Shown here: piece by piece, positions 44,232 through 52,255 of the stretch | Layout of the letters: each line of letters begins with the position of its first letter | Position numbering within the stretch: position 1 is the first letter of the stretch | Source: Legionella shakespearei DSM 23087 | Lineage (GTDB): Bacteria; Pseudomonadota; Gammaproteobacteria; Legionellales; Legionellaceae | Direction: 5' to 3' | Length of the DNA stretch: 64,000 nucleotides | Assembly: GCF_000373765.1 (NCBI RefSeq) | Contig: NZ_KB892381.1 | Location: 1 to 64,000, forward strand | Notes under the pieces: generated by a model | The model's input: the letters and a program-made list of their open reading frames with translations, nothing else | The model's database searches: none | Told to the model about the DNA's origin: nothing | Position numbers and translations under genes: made by a program

Positions 44232-45076
44232 AACCTGGCAATAACTGCCTTATTCCATTCTTCAGGTTGTTCGAGGCTGGATAAATGTCCAGCATCTTTG
44301 ATCAATACCAGGCTGCTGTTTTTAGCTAACGCATGCATGTTCAGGCTTTGTTGTTTGTTAATCACCATATCTTCTTCACCTGAGATAATCAGGATGGGTA
44401 AGCTTGAATTAGCGAGAAGTTGTGACGTATCACTGCGCAGCGCCATACCACGTAAAGCAGATGCATAAGCTTGTGCCGGTTGCTTTTCTAAAAGCGTGCG
44501 TAAAAAATTCCTGGTGTCTTCGGAGCTCGAAGGGGAAAGGGCTTTAGGCAGAAAGCCTTCAATAAATTTGGCTGTGCCATTGTCGAGTACATCAAGTGCC
44601 GATGATTCCCGCTTCGTTTTTGCTTCATCGGTGTCAGGAATAGATTGTGTATCCGAAAGTATCAGTCCTTCTACTTTATTGGGGTATTTCTCCAGAAAGG
44701 CTAATGTTACATAACCTCCCATAGACTCACCGCCAACAATAGCTTTATTAATATTTAAACGCTCAAGCAACTGATTTACTTCATCGGCGTAATCTGACAT
44801 GGTGACGGCTTGCCCATCAACAGGTGCTGATAGTCCAAAACCCCATAAATCCAGAGTGATCACCCGAAAATGTTTTTTTAACTCTTCTCTTTGTGGCATC
44901 CAAAGATCTTTATCCGTAGGAAATGCATGGATTAGAATGAGTGGAGTACCTTTTCCTGAATCAGTGTACGATATATCCATATGTTCATTAGCCTCAATAG
45001 TTGCTGCAAGGGTAGGGGTAAACAGGATGAAACTACTCATTAATACAACAATAAACACTATCATCTTATTTTTCAT
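44219..45076 (-). CDS. Exported alpha/beta hydrolase
   Basis: 285 aa with signal peptide (residues 1-24, ending TLAA). Core motifs: oxyanion HAFPTDKDLW, nucleophile Ser in GGESMGG (near residue 117), Asp in SGEEDMVI, His in DAGHLSSLEQP. Periplasmic or secreted esterase/hydrolase of unknown substrate. Its C-terminal FTSS and TGA lie in a family A repeat arm. GAGGA is 11 nt before the ATG. Confidence 0.85.
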   Translation of the reverse strand: MKNKMIVFIVVLMSSFILFTPTLAATIEANEHMDISYTDSGKGTPLILIHAFPTDKDLWMPQREELKKHFRVITLDLWGFGLSAPVDGQAVTMSDYADEVNQLLERLNINKAIVGGESMGGYVTLAFLEKYPNKVEGLILSDTQSIPDTDEAKTKRESSALDVLDNGTAKFIEGFLPKALSPSSSEDTRNFLRTLLEKQPAQAYASALRGMALRSDTSQLLANSSLPILIISGEEDMVINKQQSLNMHALAKNSSLVLIKDAGHLSSLEQPEEWNKAVIARFTSS

Positions 45077-45159
45077 TAGAAGTTATTTCCTCGCTTATGT
45101 TAATTGTTCGTAAATAATACCTGCATATTATTTATGTGGCAAAATAACCAAGACGGGAC

Positions 45160-45311
45160 GGCGGAATTCCTTGATATTGCCATTAAGTTAAAAGAATTAA
45201 TTTAAAATAGGCGTAGCCTTGATGCAGCGATAGCGTAATCAAGGTTTTCATCCAGAAAGGCTAAAAGACCATAGGAAAACCTTGATTACGCTATCGCTGC
45301 ATCAAGGCTAC
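45160..45311. repeat. Family E remnant and family H REP pair
   Basis: A short E right end (GACGGCGGAATTCCTTGATA, CCATTAAGTTAA) is at 45158-45190. 45213-45311 is an H pair: GTAGCCTTGATGCAGCGATA mirrored by TATCGCTGCATCAAGGCTAC-like arms. These fill the 45077-45417 gap. Confidence 0.8.
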
Positions 45312-45417
45312 AGTTTTTTATATTTAAATCAATCTTCTTATCCCGAACTCACCTTAACTAATAGCAGTGCCCTCCGGTGGGATTAATAAGAGAACTTATT
45401 AAACGTAAAAGATGCAA

Positions 45418-45796
45418 TTAATTTAACCGCATTTTATTTTCTTGATGTTCATCAGAGCATCCCTCTGAGGCCTCAGAGGAACTGGATACTTCATTCCACC
45501 AGGCGTTAACCACCACCGGCGCTTTCTTTTTTTGACTTTTTGGTTTTTTGTCACTGACATGGTCGCTATGATTTGACTTTAAACCCTGTTGGATCTTTTG
45601 GGTACTGCTGCCGTTAAAATATTGACCAAAAAGGCAATATGAGTATAGAAATGTGTCGTTATTCAATCACCCTATGCAAATCATGAGTGTAATACGGCTC
45701 TCCGCCTTTCAACGCTTCAAAAGTGATAAAGTTGGACTTTTTAATGACTTTATAGTTAAAATAAGACCTTTTATTAATCAGGATTAAAGATGTTTT
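45418..45796 (-). pseudogene. Probable frameshifted small gene
   Basis: The minus-strand frame 45796-45659 reads ...FEALKGGEPYYTHDLHRVIE then TAA. The adjacent -1 frame (first codon TTG at 45666, poor binding site) continues NNDTFLYSYCLFGQYFNGSS to a Lys/Ser-rich end at 45418. Joined by one frameshift the two read as one protein (HRVIENNDTFLYSYCLFG). No ATG is found for the first part, so the 5' end may be missing too. Family unknown. Confidence 0.4.
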
Positions 45797-46176
45797 TCAG
45801 CTCATCAGATGAACCCTCATTAAGGTTATTACCTTCCGTACATCATTTCCCTGAAAAGTACATAGCCGGAATAAAAGACTGGCTTACTGTCGCTGAAATA
45901 AATAGTGTACTTCGCTTGTTGGAAGAAAAGGCTGATTTGAAAAGTGCATCTGATTTCTTCAAGGATTTTAGTTCGGGACTGGTGGAGTTAGGAATAGGTT
46001 CGAGTAAACAACTCTGTTTTAGTTATTTTCTTGCCTATGCAGTTCTGGTTCTATTACCCGATATTTCCAACGATGAGTTTAAATATTTAGGAGAGCTTGT
46101 TTTTCTTGAAGAAAGCGATTTTGAGAAAATAAATGAAAGTCGTGAGGCCTGGTACATGCAAATCTTGAAAATATAA
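45790..46176 (+). CDS. Hypothetical protein
   Basis: 128 aa, unrecognised. Predicted mainly helical, acidic, with one hydrophobic helix (CFSYFLAYAVLVLLP, ~80-94). AGGATTAAAG precedes the ATG, which supports the start. No signal peptide. It is divergent from the frameshifted gene and overlaps its ruined 5' end by 7 nt. Confidence 0.6.
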   Translation: MFFSSSDEPSLRLLPSVHHFPEKYIAGIKDWLTVAEINSVLRLLEEKADLKSASDFFKDFSSGLVELGIGSSKQLCFSYFLAYAVLVLLPDISNDEFKYLGELVFLEESDFEKINESREAWYMQILKI

Positions 46177-46209
46177 TTGTCGGGGGAAGTTGCTCCAGAA
46201 TGGTCAGAA

Positions 46210-46656
46210 ACACTGTTCCTGCCAGTATAACTGTTCCGCTTCCTAACGGTCGCGGCTCGGTTTCCGGCGCATGATGAAGTATATACGAACGCACGAAAAC
46301 CGAGCCGCGACCGTTAGGAAGCGGAATTTTTATTGCGGCACAGAGCATGATTTAGCATTGGTGTAAGGCATAGACCAAGATGTGATCAAAAGACAGCTGC
46401 GTTCAGCCGGGAACTGACGCTCGTTACACATCCGAAGTTCTGACCAAGTCTCCCTTCCCGAACCACGTCGTCCTGAGCGCGTCTTTTGGCGCGAAGGATC
46501 TCCTGAAAGCGGCAGGGTGCCAGTATTTGGAGATCCTTCGCGCCAAAAGACGCGCTCAAGACGACGTAGATCGGGCTAGGAAAACATCTTAGGTAAGCTT
46601 TTGTAGCTAGACATACAATAGTAGCCTTGATGCAGCCTCATAGGCGTAATCAAGGT
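46210..46656. repeat. C palindrome, A palindrome and H half-REP
   Basis: C at 46234-46326 with its long right flank (GCGGCACAGAGCATGATTTA through GATGTGATCAAAAGACAGCT); A at 46459-46574 (GGCGCGAAGG variant arms); H arm at 46621-46656 (GTAGCCTTGATGCAGCCTCA). They occupy most of 46177-46755. Confidence 0.88.
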
Positions 46657-46755
46657 TTTTTCTTAAATGGCAGGCACTACTCCATACATGCGTATACGTT
46701 CTGCAGCGTTTAAACCTGCCATTCCAACTCCTTGTTTAACATTCATTGCCTGAAT

Positions 46756-47124
46756 TTAGTTGCTGCAAGTGGCTTGAATAATTGTTCTTCCCAAATTCGT
46801 GAATTCAACTGTTGTGTCCGCGTTAGCGACAACACCAATGGTCTTCTGATCAAATACCATTGCAGTCGTGCTTTGTCCTTTACTTAAAGTGCTGTTATTG
46901 ATCACTGCATTGCCTTTTAAAACTTTAATCAGCAAATAATGGGTATTTTCCATCCTGAGAGTGCATAAAGTACTCATTCGTGTTGGCAGTGTCATGGATA
47001 CAGGTTTGTTGGGGGATAAAAGGTATTGTTTTGTGATAGAAAAGAAAGATGTGGGGGCAGCGTAAGCATTGATCCCCATGCTTAAGACGATGAAACAGCA
47101 TAAAATATTCCAACTATGGCGCAT
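46756..47124 (-). CDS. Small exported protein
   Basis: 122 aa from ATG 47124, chosen because AAAGGA lies 9-10 nt upstream and the signal peptide MRHSWNILCCFIVLSMGINAYA starts there; the frame extends to 47190 without support. The mature ~100 residues are beta-rich (MENTHYLLIKVLKGNAVINN) with Cys in STLCTL and ATCSN that may pair. Unknown family, periplasmic or secreted. Confidence 0.65.
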   Translation of the reverse strand: MRHSWNILCCFIVLSMGINAYAAPTSFFSITKQYLLSPNKPVSMTLPTRMSTLCTLRMENTHYLLIKVLKGNAVINNSTLSKGQSTTAMVFDQKTIGVVANADTTVEFTNLGRTIIQATCSN

Positions 47125-47285
47125 GTTCAGTTTTCCTTTTAAAAAGCAACCTTGTAGAACAAGAATATCGCAAATTTTGAATCTATCCAATAGAAGTATG
47201 AATCACTTGATTAATGATATCCATATATTTCAGGTATGGAATTGAACCTATTACCCCCGGGCTACAATCCCTGCCAGGATAACTG

Positions 47286-47450
47286 TTCCGCTTCCTCACG
47301 GTCGCGGCTCGGTTTTCGTGCGTTCGTATTGACTTCATCGTGCACCGGAAACCGAGCCGCGACCGTCAGGAAGCGGAATTTTTGTTGCGGCACAGAGCAT
47401 GATTTAGTATTGGTGTAGGGCATAAACCAAGAGGTGATCAAGAGACGGTT
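47286..47450. repeat. Family C element with long right flank
   Basis: Palindrome 47286-47378, then TTTTTGTTGCGGCACAGAGC, ATGATTTAGTATTGGTGTAG and GTGATCAAGAGACGG to about 47450. The same flank follows other C copies. Confidence 0.88.
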
Positions 47451-47527
47451 GTAAACAAGCCAGCTGTTAGCTAAAAATTAGTCCATCATGACCATATTGC
47501 AGGTCAAATTATCGTTTTATATTCATT

Positions 47528-47565
47528 TTGTCCTTTTATAACCGCCGATTGTCTTATTATGACCG
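47528..47565 (+). promoter_or_regulatory. Phased direct repeat TTGTC..TATAAC, copy 2
   Basis: TTGTCCTTTTATAACC at 47528 and TTGTCTTATTATGACC at 47549, 21-bp period, about 75 bp upstream of the LRR gene start. Confidence 0.55.
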
Positions 47566-47636
47566 TATTTATTTGGTTTTATAATGTACAATACGCTCTT
47601 CTATAGATAATTTATTACTAATATTCAGGCTGATTT

Positions 47637-48608
47637 ATGAATGACGCACAGTTTCAGGCTCAAATCCAAAAAATTCAAACACTTCCTTTAAGCGAATATC
47701 AACTTGACTTAAGTAAACTAGAGGCTGGAAAAGCGCCAAACGTTCAACAATGGTCGCAATTACTGGCGGCAATACCTCCGCATATTACAATCCTTGATTT
47801 AAGTGATCATTGCTTTAAAGGATTTTCCCTGGATGATATTAAATGTTTTTTTGGGGCAATTCCCCGAACGGTCAAACACATAGAATTGCGCTTTAGTGAT
47901 TTAGGACTTCTTCCACTTGACAAAATTACACATCTTTTCTGTTCTCTTCCTCCAGAGCTGGAAGAGTTAAACGTATACATGAACCAATTAAATAGGCATA
48001 AAAATGAAAATCTGGGGCTAGTATTTGCTTCTTTCCCAAGAACTCTTAAAAGGCTAAATATTACCGGCAATGGACCCGTGTTTTACTCTAAAGAACAATT
48101 CAGGCTGATATTTTCCAAATTACCTGGAACATTGGAATATCTATACCTATGCTATGGAGATTTTTCATGCTTGGATTGGGATTGTTTTACTCTGGATAAT
48201 TTTTCAAATTTAAAAACATTAAAATTATTCTGTACCTATCAGGAGAATGGTTTTAGTTTTGATTCTATTAAAATGCTCTTTCGTAATTTACCCGGTTTTA
48301 AAAGTTATATTTATGCAAGTTTCAACCATTATCAATTAGAGCTATCGGCTGATGCTATCGATAAAAAAGTAGCATGTTTTTGGCAGCTTAACCAACAAAG
48401 GGAAGAAAGAAATCTGTCAACTATACCGATGGAACTACTTGAAACCTTTTTTCTTCAAAAGGGTGAGACAGCTTTGCAAAAAATGTTTGTTCAATGGCGA
48501 CTTCCTTTAGTCTATGGAGGATTAAATCGATTCCATTTTCTGTCACCTCGATTGGGGATGAGGTCAGACGATAAAAGTCCTGTTGAGACTCGTCTGGAGA
48601 TGTCGTAG
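47637..48608 (+). CDS. Leucine-rich-repeat protein; effector candidate
   Basis: 323 aa. Repeats of ~30 residues (ITILDLSDHCFKGFSLDDIK, VKHIELRFSDLGLLPLDKIT, LEELNVYMNQLNRHKNENLG, LKRLNITGNGPVFYSKEQFR, LEYLYLCYGDFS, LKTLKLFCTY) form an LRR horseshoe across residues ~50-230, followed by an alpha-helical cap. No signal peptide. The pattern is typical of Legionella LRR effectors. The stop TAG is the TAG of the GTAG of a B repeat, so the C terminus has been cut or set by that repeat. Confidence 0.8.
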   Translation: MNDAQFQAQIQKIQTLPLSEYQLDLSKLEAGKAPNVQQWSQLLAAIPPHITILDLSDHCFKGFSLDDIKCFFGAIPRTVKHIELRFSDLGLLPLDKITHLFCSLPPELEELNVYMNQLNRHKNENLGLVFASFPRTLKRLNITGNGPVFYSKEQFRLIFSKLPGTLEYLYLCYGDFSCLDWDCFTLDNFSNLKTLKLFCTYQENGFSFDSIKMLFRNLPGFKSYIYASFNHYQLELSADAIDKKVACFWQLNQQREERNLSTIPMELLETFFLQKGETALQKMFVQWRLPLVYGGLNRFHFLSPRLGMRSDDKSPVETRLEMS

Positions 48609-48960
48609 CCCGGCCTGCTTGCAGCCGGGATCGAGCTACTACAAATCACGGCCGCAAGCAGCTGACTCTTGATCACCCCTTAGTCTATGCCCTAGACCAA
48701 TGCTAAATCAGACTCTGTACCTCAACAAAAGTTCCGCTTCCTGACGGTCGCGGCTCGGTTTCCGGTGCACGATGAAGTCAATACGAACGCACGAAAACCG
48801 AGCCGCGACCGTCAGGAAGCGGAACAGTTATAATGGCAGGGACAGTATTTCTGCTCTGAACCCATGGATCCCTCGGACAAACCGAGGGATGTCGGAATCA
48901 ATACCTGATTGTGTTCTCAAAGATGTCTAGACGAGTTGGCTGCTTGCAGCCGGGATCGAT
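48605..48960. repeat. B, C, E-like and B-half repeats
   Basis: Degenerate B palindrome 48605-48660; C element in reverse orientation with its flank (48655-48824); a small hairpin GGATCCCTCGGACAAACCGA of E type near 48865-48895; B half GGCTGCTTGCAGCCGGGATC at 48938-48957. Nothing else in 48609-48969. Confidence 0.85.
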
Positions 48961-48969
48961 CTTATTCGA

Positions 48970-49308
48970 TTAGATTTTCTTCACAAATTGAGACTTTAAT
49001 TTCATGGGGCCAATGCCGTCAATTTTACAATCGATGTCATGATCCCCGTCCACCAGGCGAATGTTTTTCACTTTTGTTCCTACTTTTACTACCAGAGATG
49101 AGCCTTTTATTTTTAAATCTTTAATGACGGTGACATTATCTCCATCCTGAAGCAGATTACCATTCGCGTCTTTAAAAATCTTGACACTATGCGGGTTATC
49201 CTGGTCTTCTTTGGACCATTCGTGCATGCATTCGGGACAAATTAAAAGCAAGGCATCTTCATAGGTATATTCTGAATTACATTTTGGACAGTTGGGTAAT
49301 AAGCTCAT
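48970..49308 (-). CDS. yjdM: Zinc-ribbon protein YjdM (PhnA family)
   Basis: 112 aa, normal length. N-terminal zinc ribbon [12 protein letters not shown]...CPECMHEW, then the PhnA domain (VKDANGN-like [40 protein letters not shown]). Despite the old name it has no proven role in phosphonate use. The ribosome binding site is weak. Confidence 0.92.
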   Translation of the reverse strand: MSLLPNCPKCNSEYTYEDALLLICPECMHEWSKEDQDNPHSVKIFKDANGNLLQDGDNVTVIKDLKIKGSSLVVKVGTKVKNIRLVDGDHDIDCKIDGIGPMKLKSQFVKKI

Positions 49309-49439
49309 GGAGTGATCCGGTAGCGTTTATGATGTCTGATAATACCGTATTTATGGACGTATGCATAATTTAGGTAGGGTGGAAAGGGAATAGTCACAAT
49401 GAATTGAGAGTTGAATCTAAAAATTAGTGATGAGTTTTC

Positions 49440-49612
49440 TAAATCAATGGGGCTTAGAATCCTGGATCCCGCGGACAAGCCGCGGGACGGCGGAGTATCG
49501 CTTAATTTAATAAGGGCTACGACTTAGTAGAAATAGGTGCCGTAGCCCGTATTAGGCGATAGCCGTAATACGGGACAGTTCATACTTACGGCTATCGCTT
49601 GGTAAGGAATAC
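49440..49612. repeat. Family E half-element and family G REP
   Basis: CCTGGATCCCGCGGACAAGC through CGGAGTATCGCTTAATTTAA (49446-49509) is the right half of E. 49542-49607 is a G REP with a degenerate right arm (TACGGCTATCGCTTGGTAAG). Confidence 0.85.
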
Positions 49613-49655
49613 AAATCGCTACCATCACTCTCATTGAGAAAATTATAAATAACGT

Positions 49656-50192
49656 TTACATGGAAAGCATTTGAGTATCTTCTAAATTAATTTGCTCATC
49701 CTGGCTAAATGCACCCATCAATCCCAAAATCATAGAAGATGATAAATCAGTTGATATGGAAAATCCCCAATCATCTCCGCCCCAAGTTAAAGTTGCCGCT
49801 GGTGAAGTGCTTTTGGACGTACAAGCATCTTTGGGGCGTTTATATTTTTCTTTTACACTTTCTAAAGCTTCATCCATTAGAGACTTGAAATAAGCTGACT
49901 TTTCAGCATCGGTAGTTAAATTCGATCTTTGGACTATCTCAAAGTTAGTATTTGCTAATTCATACATGTCATTTCGGGAGCGAGTTACAGAATAACACAA
50001 CTCTTTAGCATCACATTCCCATTCAACCCAACAACGGCAGATAGAGTTATTGGCATAGCATGCGCAACTGTCTTTGTATTTGGTGGCTGTAACTGCAGAC
50101 ATGACTCCAAGGACTATCGTCAAATGTCGCATTGCATAAGAAGATGGTAAAGAGGAGATAAACGAACCAAAGAAACTGTTATAGTTAAACAT
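49656..50192 (-). CDS. Hypothetical Cys-containing protein
   Basis: 178 aa, GGAG 5 nt before the ATG. A hydrophobic N-terminal segment (residues ~8-36) may be a membrane anchor or unusual signal; it is followed by a Cys cluster CACYANNSICRCWVEWECDA plus ELC. The rest is helical and charged, then a Gly/Ser/Thr-rich end. Unrecognised. A TTGTC phased repeat lies ~185 bp upstream in the same orientation, as at the LRR gene. Confidence 0.6.
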   Translation of the reverse strand: MFNYNSFFGSFISSLPSSYAMRHLTIVLGVMSAVTATKYKDSCACYANNSICRCWVEWECDAKELCYSVTRSRNDMYELANTNFEIVQRSNLTTDAEKSAYFKSLMDEALESVKEKYKRPKDACTSKSTSPAATLTWGGDDWGFSISTDLSSSMILGLMGAFSQDEQINLEDTQMLSM

Positions 50193-50373
50193 GAAATCTC
50201 CATAAAAAATTAAAAATCAGCAGGAACAAGTTTTTTTAATTACATTTCCTTAACCGCTCGGCACCTGCCTGAAAATAGATGATTATTCGGTTCGGAAGCC
50301 TAATATTGTCATCAGTTCACTATGATTATTGGTGTAAATTAAATGTGTTTAGTGTACTAAAAAAGAGTTGAAT

Positions 50374-50416
50374 AGTATGGTTTTAAAAAGACAATTGGTA
50401 GTTATTATCGGACAAT
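50374..50416 (-). promoter_or_regulatory. Phased direct repeat TTGTC..TATAAC, copy 3
   Basis: On the minus strand TTGTCCGATAATAAC then TTGTCTTTTTAAAACC, 21-bp period, pointing at the 178-aa gene. Confidence 0.5.
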
Positions 50417-50423
50417 TTTTGCT

Positions 50424-50520
50424 TTTGCGCTGTCTCGAATTTTTGGCATGGTGCTAAGGCTTTGAGACGAGGCTATCGCCTCTCCTCAGCCCGAACGGCA
50501 TCGAAGTAACGACTGGATAA
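50424..50520. repeat. Right half of a family F palindrome
   Basis: GCTGTCTCGAATTTTTGGCA through CGAACGGCATCGAAGTAACG and ACTGGA, as at 29681-29815 but lacking the left outer arm. Confidence 0.85.
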
Positions 50521-50562
50521 AACACTCTTCTTATCCATAACTCACGGTATTTAAGATGTTTT

Positions 50563-50789
50563 TGTAGCCCGGTCTGCTTGCAGCCGGGAATGGAGACTTG
50601 GTTAGAACTTCGGCTGTGTAACGATCGTCAGCTCCCCGGCTGCAAGCAGGAACTCCGCCGTCCCGCGGCTTGTCCGCGGGATCCAGAAATCTCACTCCGA
50701 ACGTAGATCCCTGGATCCCGCGGACAAGCCGCGGGACGGCGGAGTATTGCTTAACCTAATGGCAGTGGCTGCGAGCAGACCGGGCTACG
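50563..50789. mobile_element. Family E element inserted into a family B palindrome
   Basis: The B palindrome starts GTAGCCCGGTCTGCTTGCAG at 50563, is interrupted in its right arm by an E element (about 50648-50767, left terminus truncated) and resumes GCTGCGAGCAGACCGGGCTAC. The 11-mers on both sides, GCTGCAAGCAG and GCTGCGAGCAG, differ at one base, as expected for the 11-bp target duplication. Confidence 0.85.
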
Positions 50790-50816
50790 AATCGAATTAA
50801 AAACTTTAAGTAAGTC

Positions 50817-51602
50817 CTATTTGGGACTGCTTCCGTATTCAGGTGTATTTTCTGCTACCTCAGAGATTTGTTTGCTCCCTAACAATTGCTGCACAATATT
50901 ATTTATGTGTCCTGTGTTTGGGTGGTCTTCTTTGAGCACTCCAAATTGACATTGACGCAGAAAATTTTGTAAAGCTACATCGGCATGCATAAACCAGTGA
51001 TGAGCATTTAAATTGGTGATGAAGTCTATTTTACACAGAACAGGGCGCCCCAGAGATTCATAAACATTCTGCACCAAATCCAAAGAGCATAGTTGCTCGT
51101 GACAACTTTTAGCAGCGTGAATAACCAACAAAGATCTTGTGGATGCAGTGAGATAAGGCTCACCAAAAACACGCTGACTATAATCTTCAATTGCATGTGT
51201 GGCTTCGCTATCCCATCGATTGAAATCGATGCCATCTTCCAGAAGATGGCCCAGGGTCTCTTTATCATATTTTATGAACACCGGATGCTGTAATATGGCA
51301 GTAATGACGGTGGGGTAATTTTCTGGGGTACTTGCCATGATACTTCTATTAAAAGAAATACAAACACAATTCTCATCGAAGAACGCACTAATTTCTGGGT
51401 CGTATATAACTGCTGTATTAATCACATCTGGCGCAAGGTTTAAATCCTGATCTGTAGTTGCACCCGTACAGTCCTCATTATAAACCTCTTTAGCATTTTC
51501 ATCTAATGAAAGTCTGATAGAAGACTCATCCGGCTCGATTTCATAACCACTATCTGTTAACCATAAGCATCTTAGTATTTTCTGATAAGCCGACTTTATC
51601 AT
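50817..51602 (-). CDS. Hypothetical protein
   Basis: 261 aa, unrecognised, no signal peptide or membrane segment. GAGGG precedes the ATG. The N-terminal ~70 residues are acidic (DSGYEIEPDESS), the middle has many His, Cys and Asp residues (AAKSCHEQLCS, NAHHWFMHADVAL), and the C terminus is AENTPEYGSSPK. Could be an effector; no catalytic motif is visible. Confidence 0.6.
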   Translation of the reverse strand: MIKSAYQKILRCLWLTDSGYEIEPDESSIRLSLDENAKEVYNEDCTGATTDQDLNLAPDVINTAVIYDPEISAFFDENCVCISFNRSIMASTPENYPTVITAILQHPVFIKYDKETLGHLLEDGIDFNRWDSEATHAIEDYSQRVFGEPYLTASTRSLLVIHAAKSCHEQLCSLDLVQNVYESLGRPVLCKIDFITNLNAHHWFMHADVALQNFLRQCQFGVLKEDHPNTGHINNIVQQLLGSKQISEVAENTPEYGSSPK

Positions 51603-51712
51603 TGATTTACCCTCATTATTTCCAAAAATTAGTTGGTCTATTTTAGACTAATTGGTTTTATTTTTTATCGTGGTGTTGTACGGATGCTTGAATAAATTCG
51701 GTAGCTGTTTGT

Positions 51713-51808
51713 GTAGCCCGGTCTGCTTGCAGCCGGGAATGGAGGTTTAGTTAGAACTTCGGCAGTGTAACGAGCATTAGTTTCCTGGCTGCAAGCAGAC
51801 CGGGCTAC
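51713..51808. repeat. Family B palindrome (long core)
   Basis: GTAGCCCGGTCTGCTTGCAG mirrored by CTGCAAGCAGACCGGGCTAC with the core GGAATGGAGGTTTAGTTAGA, the same core type as in 50563. Confidence 0.9.
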
Positions 51809-51851
51809 AAAAACATCTTAAGTACGTGCGAGTCTGCGATTACTTTACTAT

Positions 51852-51969
51852 AATCCTATTGTATTAGGATTTTAATCGGTTGTTATTGTATTTTTAAATT
51901 TAATCCTACCATAATAGGATTAATTAATAATTAAATCGAAGTTCTTATATTAAGTCTACTCCAGTAGGA
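51852..51969. promoter_or_regulatory. Three HipB-type operators, centres exactly 50 bp apart
   Basis: Operator 1 AATCCTATTGTATTAGGATT (51852-51871), operator 2 TAATCCTACC/ATAATAGGAT (51901-51922) and operator 3 TCTACTCCAGTAGGA (51955-51969, weaker). Centres are 51861.5, 51911.5 and 51961.5. A -35 TTGTAT (51886) with a CATAAT -10 (51910) puts the -10 inside operator 2; operator 3 overlaps the hipB ribosome binding site. Confidence 0.8.
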
Positions 51970-51973
51970 TTAT

Positions 51974-52255
51974 ATGGCCAAGCAAATTAAAAAATTAAAG
52001 ACGCCTAATCTTCAACAACCGTTAACCGCAGAGTTGTTAGGGGAAGTCATTAAAGCACGCCGAACCCAAAGTGATTTACGGCTAGAGGATGCGGCTGCTT
52101 TGTGTGGTGTAGCCAAAGAAACCTTTATGAAAATCGAGCATGGGCAATCGAGTTGTCAATTGGCAAGTGTATTACAGATTTGTTCCGGTTTAGGAATAAG
52201 TCTGTACATAAAGCCATGGATGGATAATGGTGAGGATGAAAATGATTGGAGATAA
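51974..52255 (+). CDS. hipB: HipB-type XRE antitoxin/repressor
   Basis: 93 aa. A Cro/C1 helix-turn-helix covers residues ~30-80 (LEDAAALCGVAKETFMKIEH then GQSSCQLASVLQICSGLGIS). It should repress its own operon through the TCCTA-N-TAGGA operators and hold HipA inactive. AGGA lies 4 nt from the ATG, inside operator 3. It overlaps hipA. Confidence 0.9.
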   Translation: MAKQIKKLKTPNLQQPLTAELLGEVIKARRTQSDLRLEDAAALCGVAKETFMKIEHGQSSCQLASVLQICSGLGISLYIKPWMDNGEDENDWR

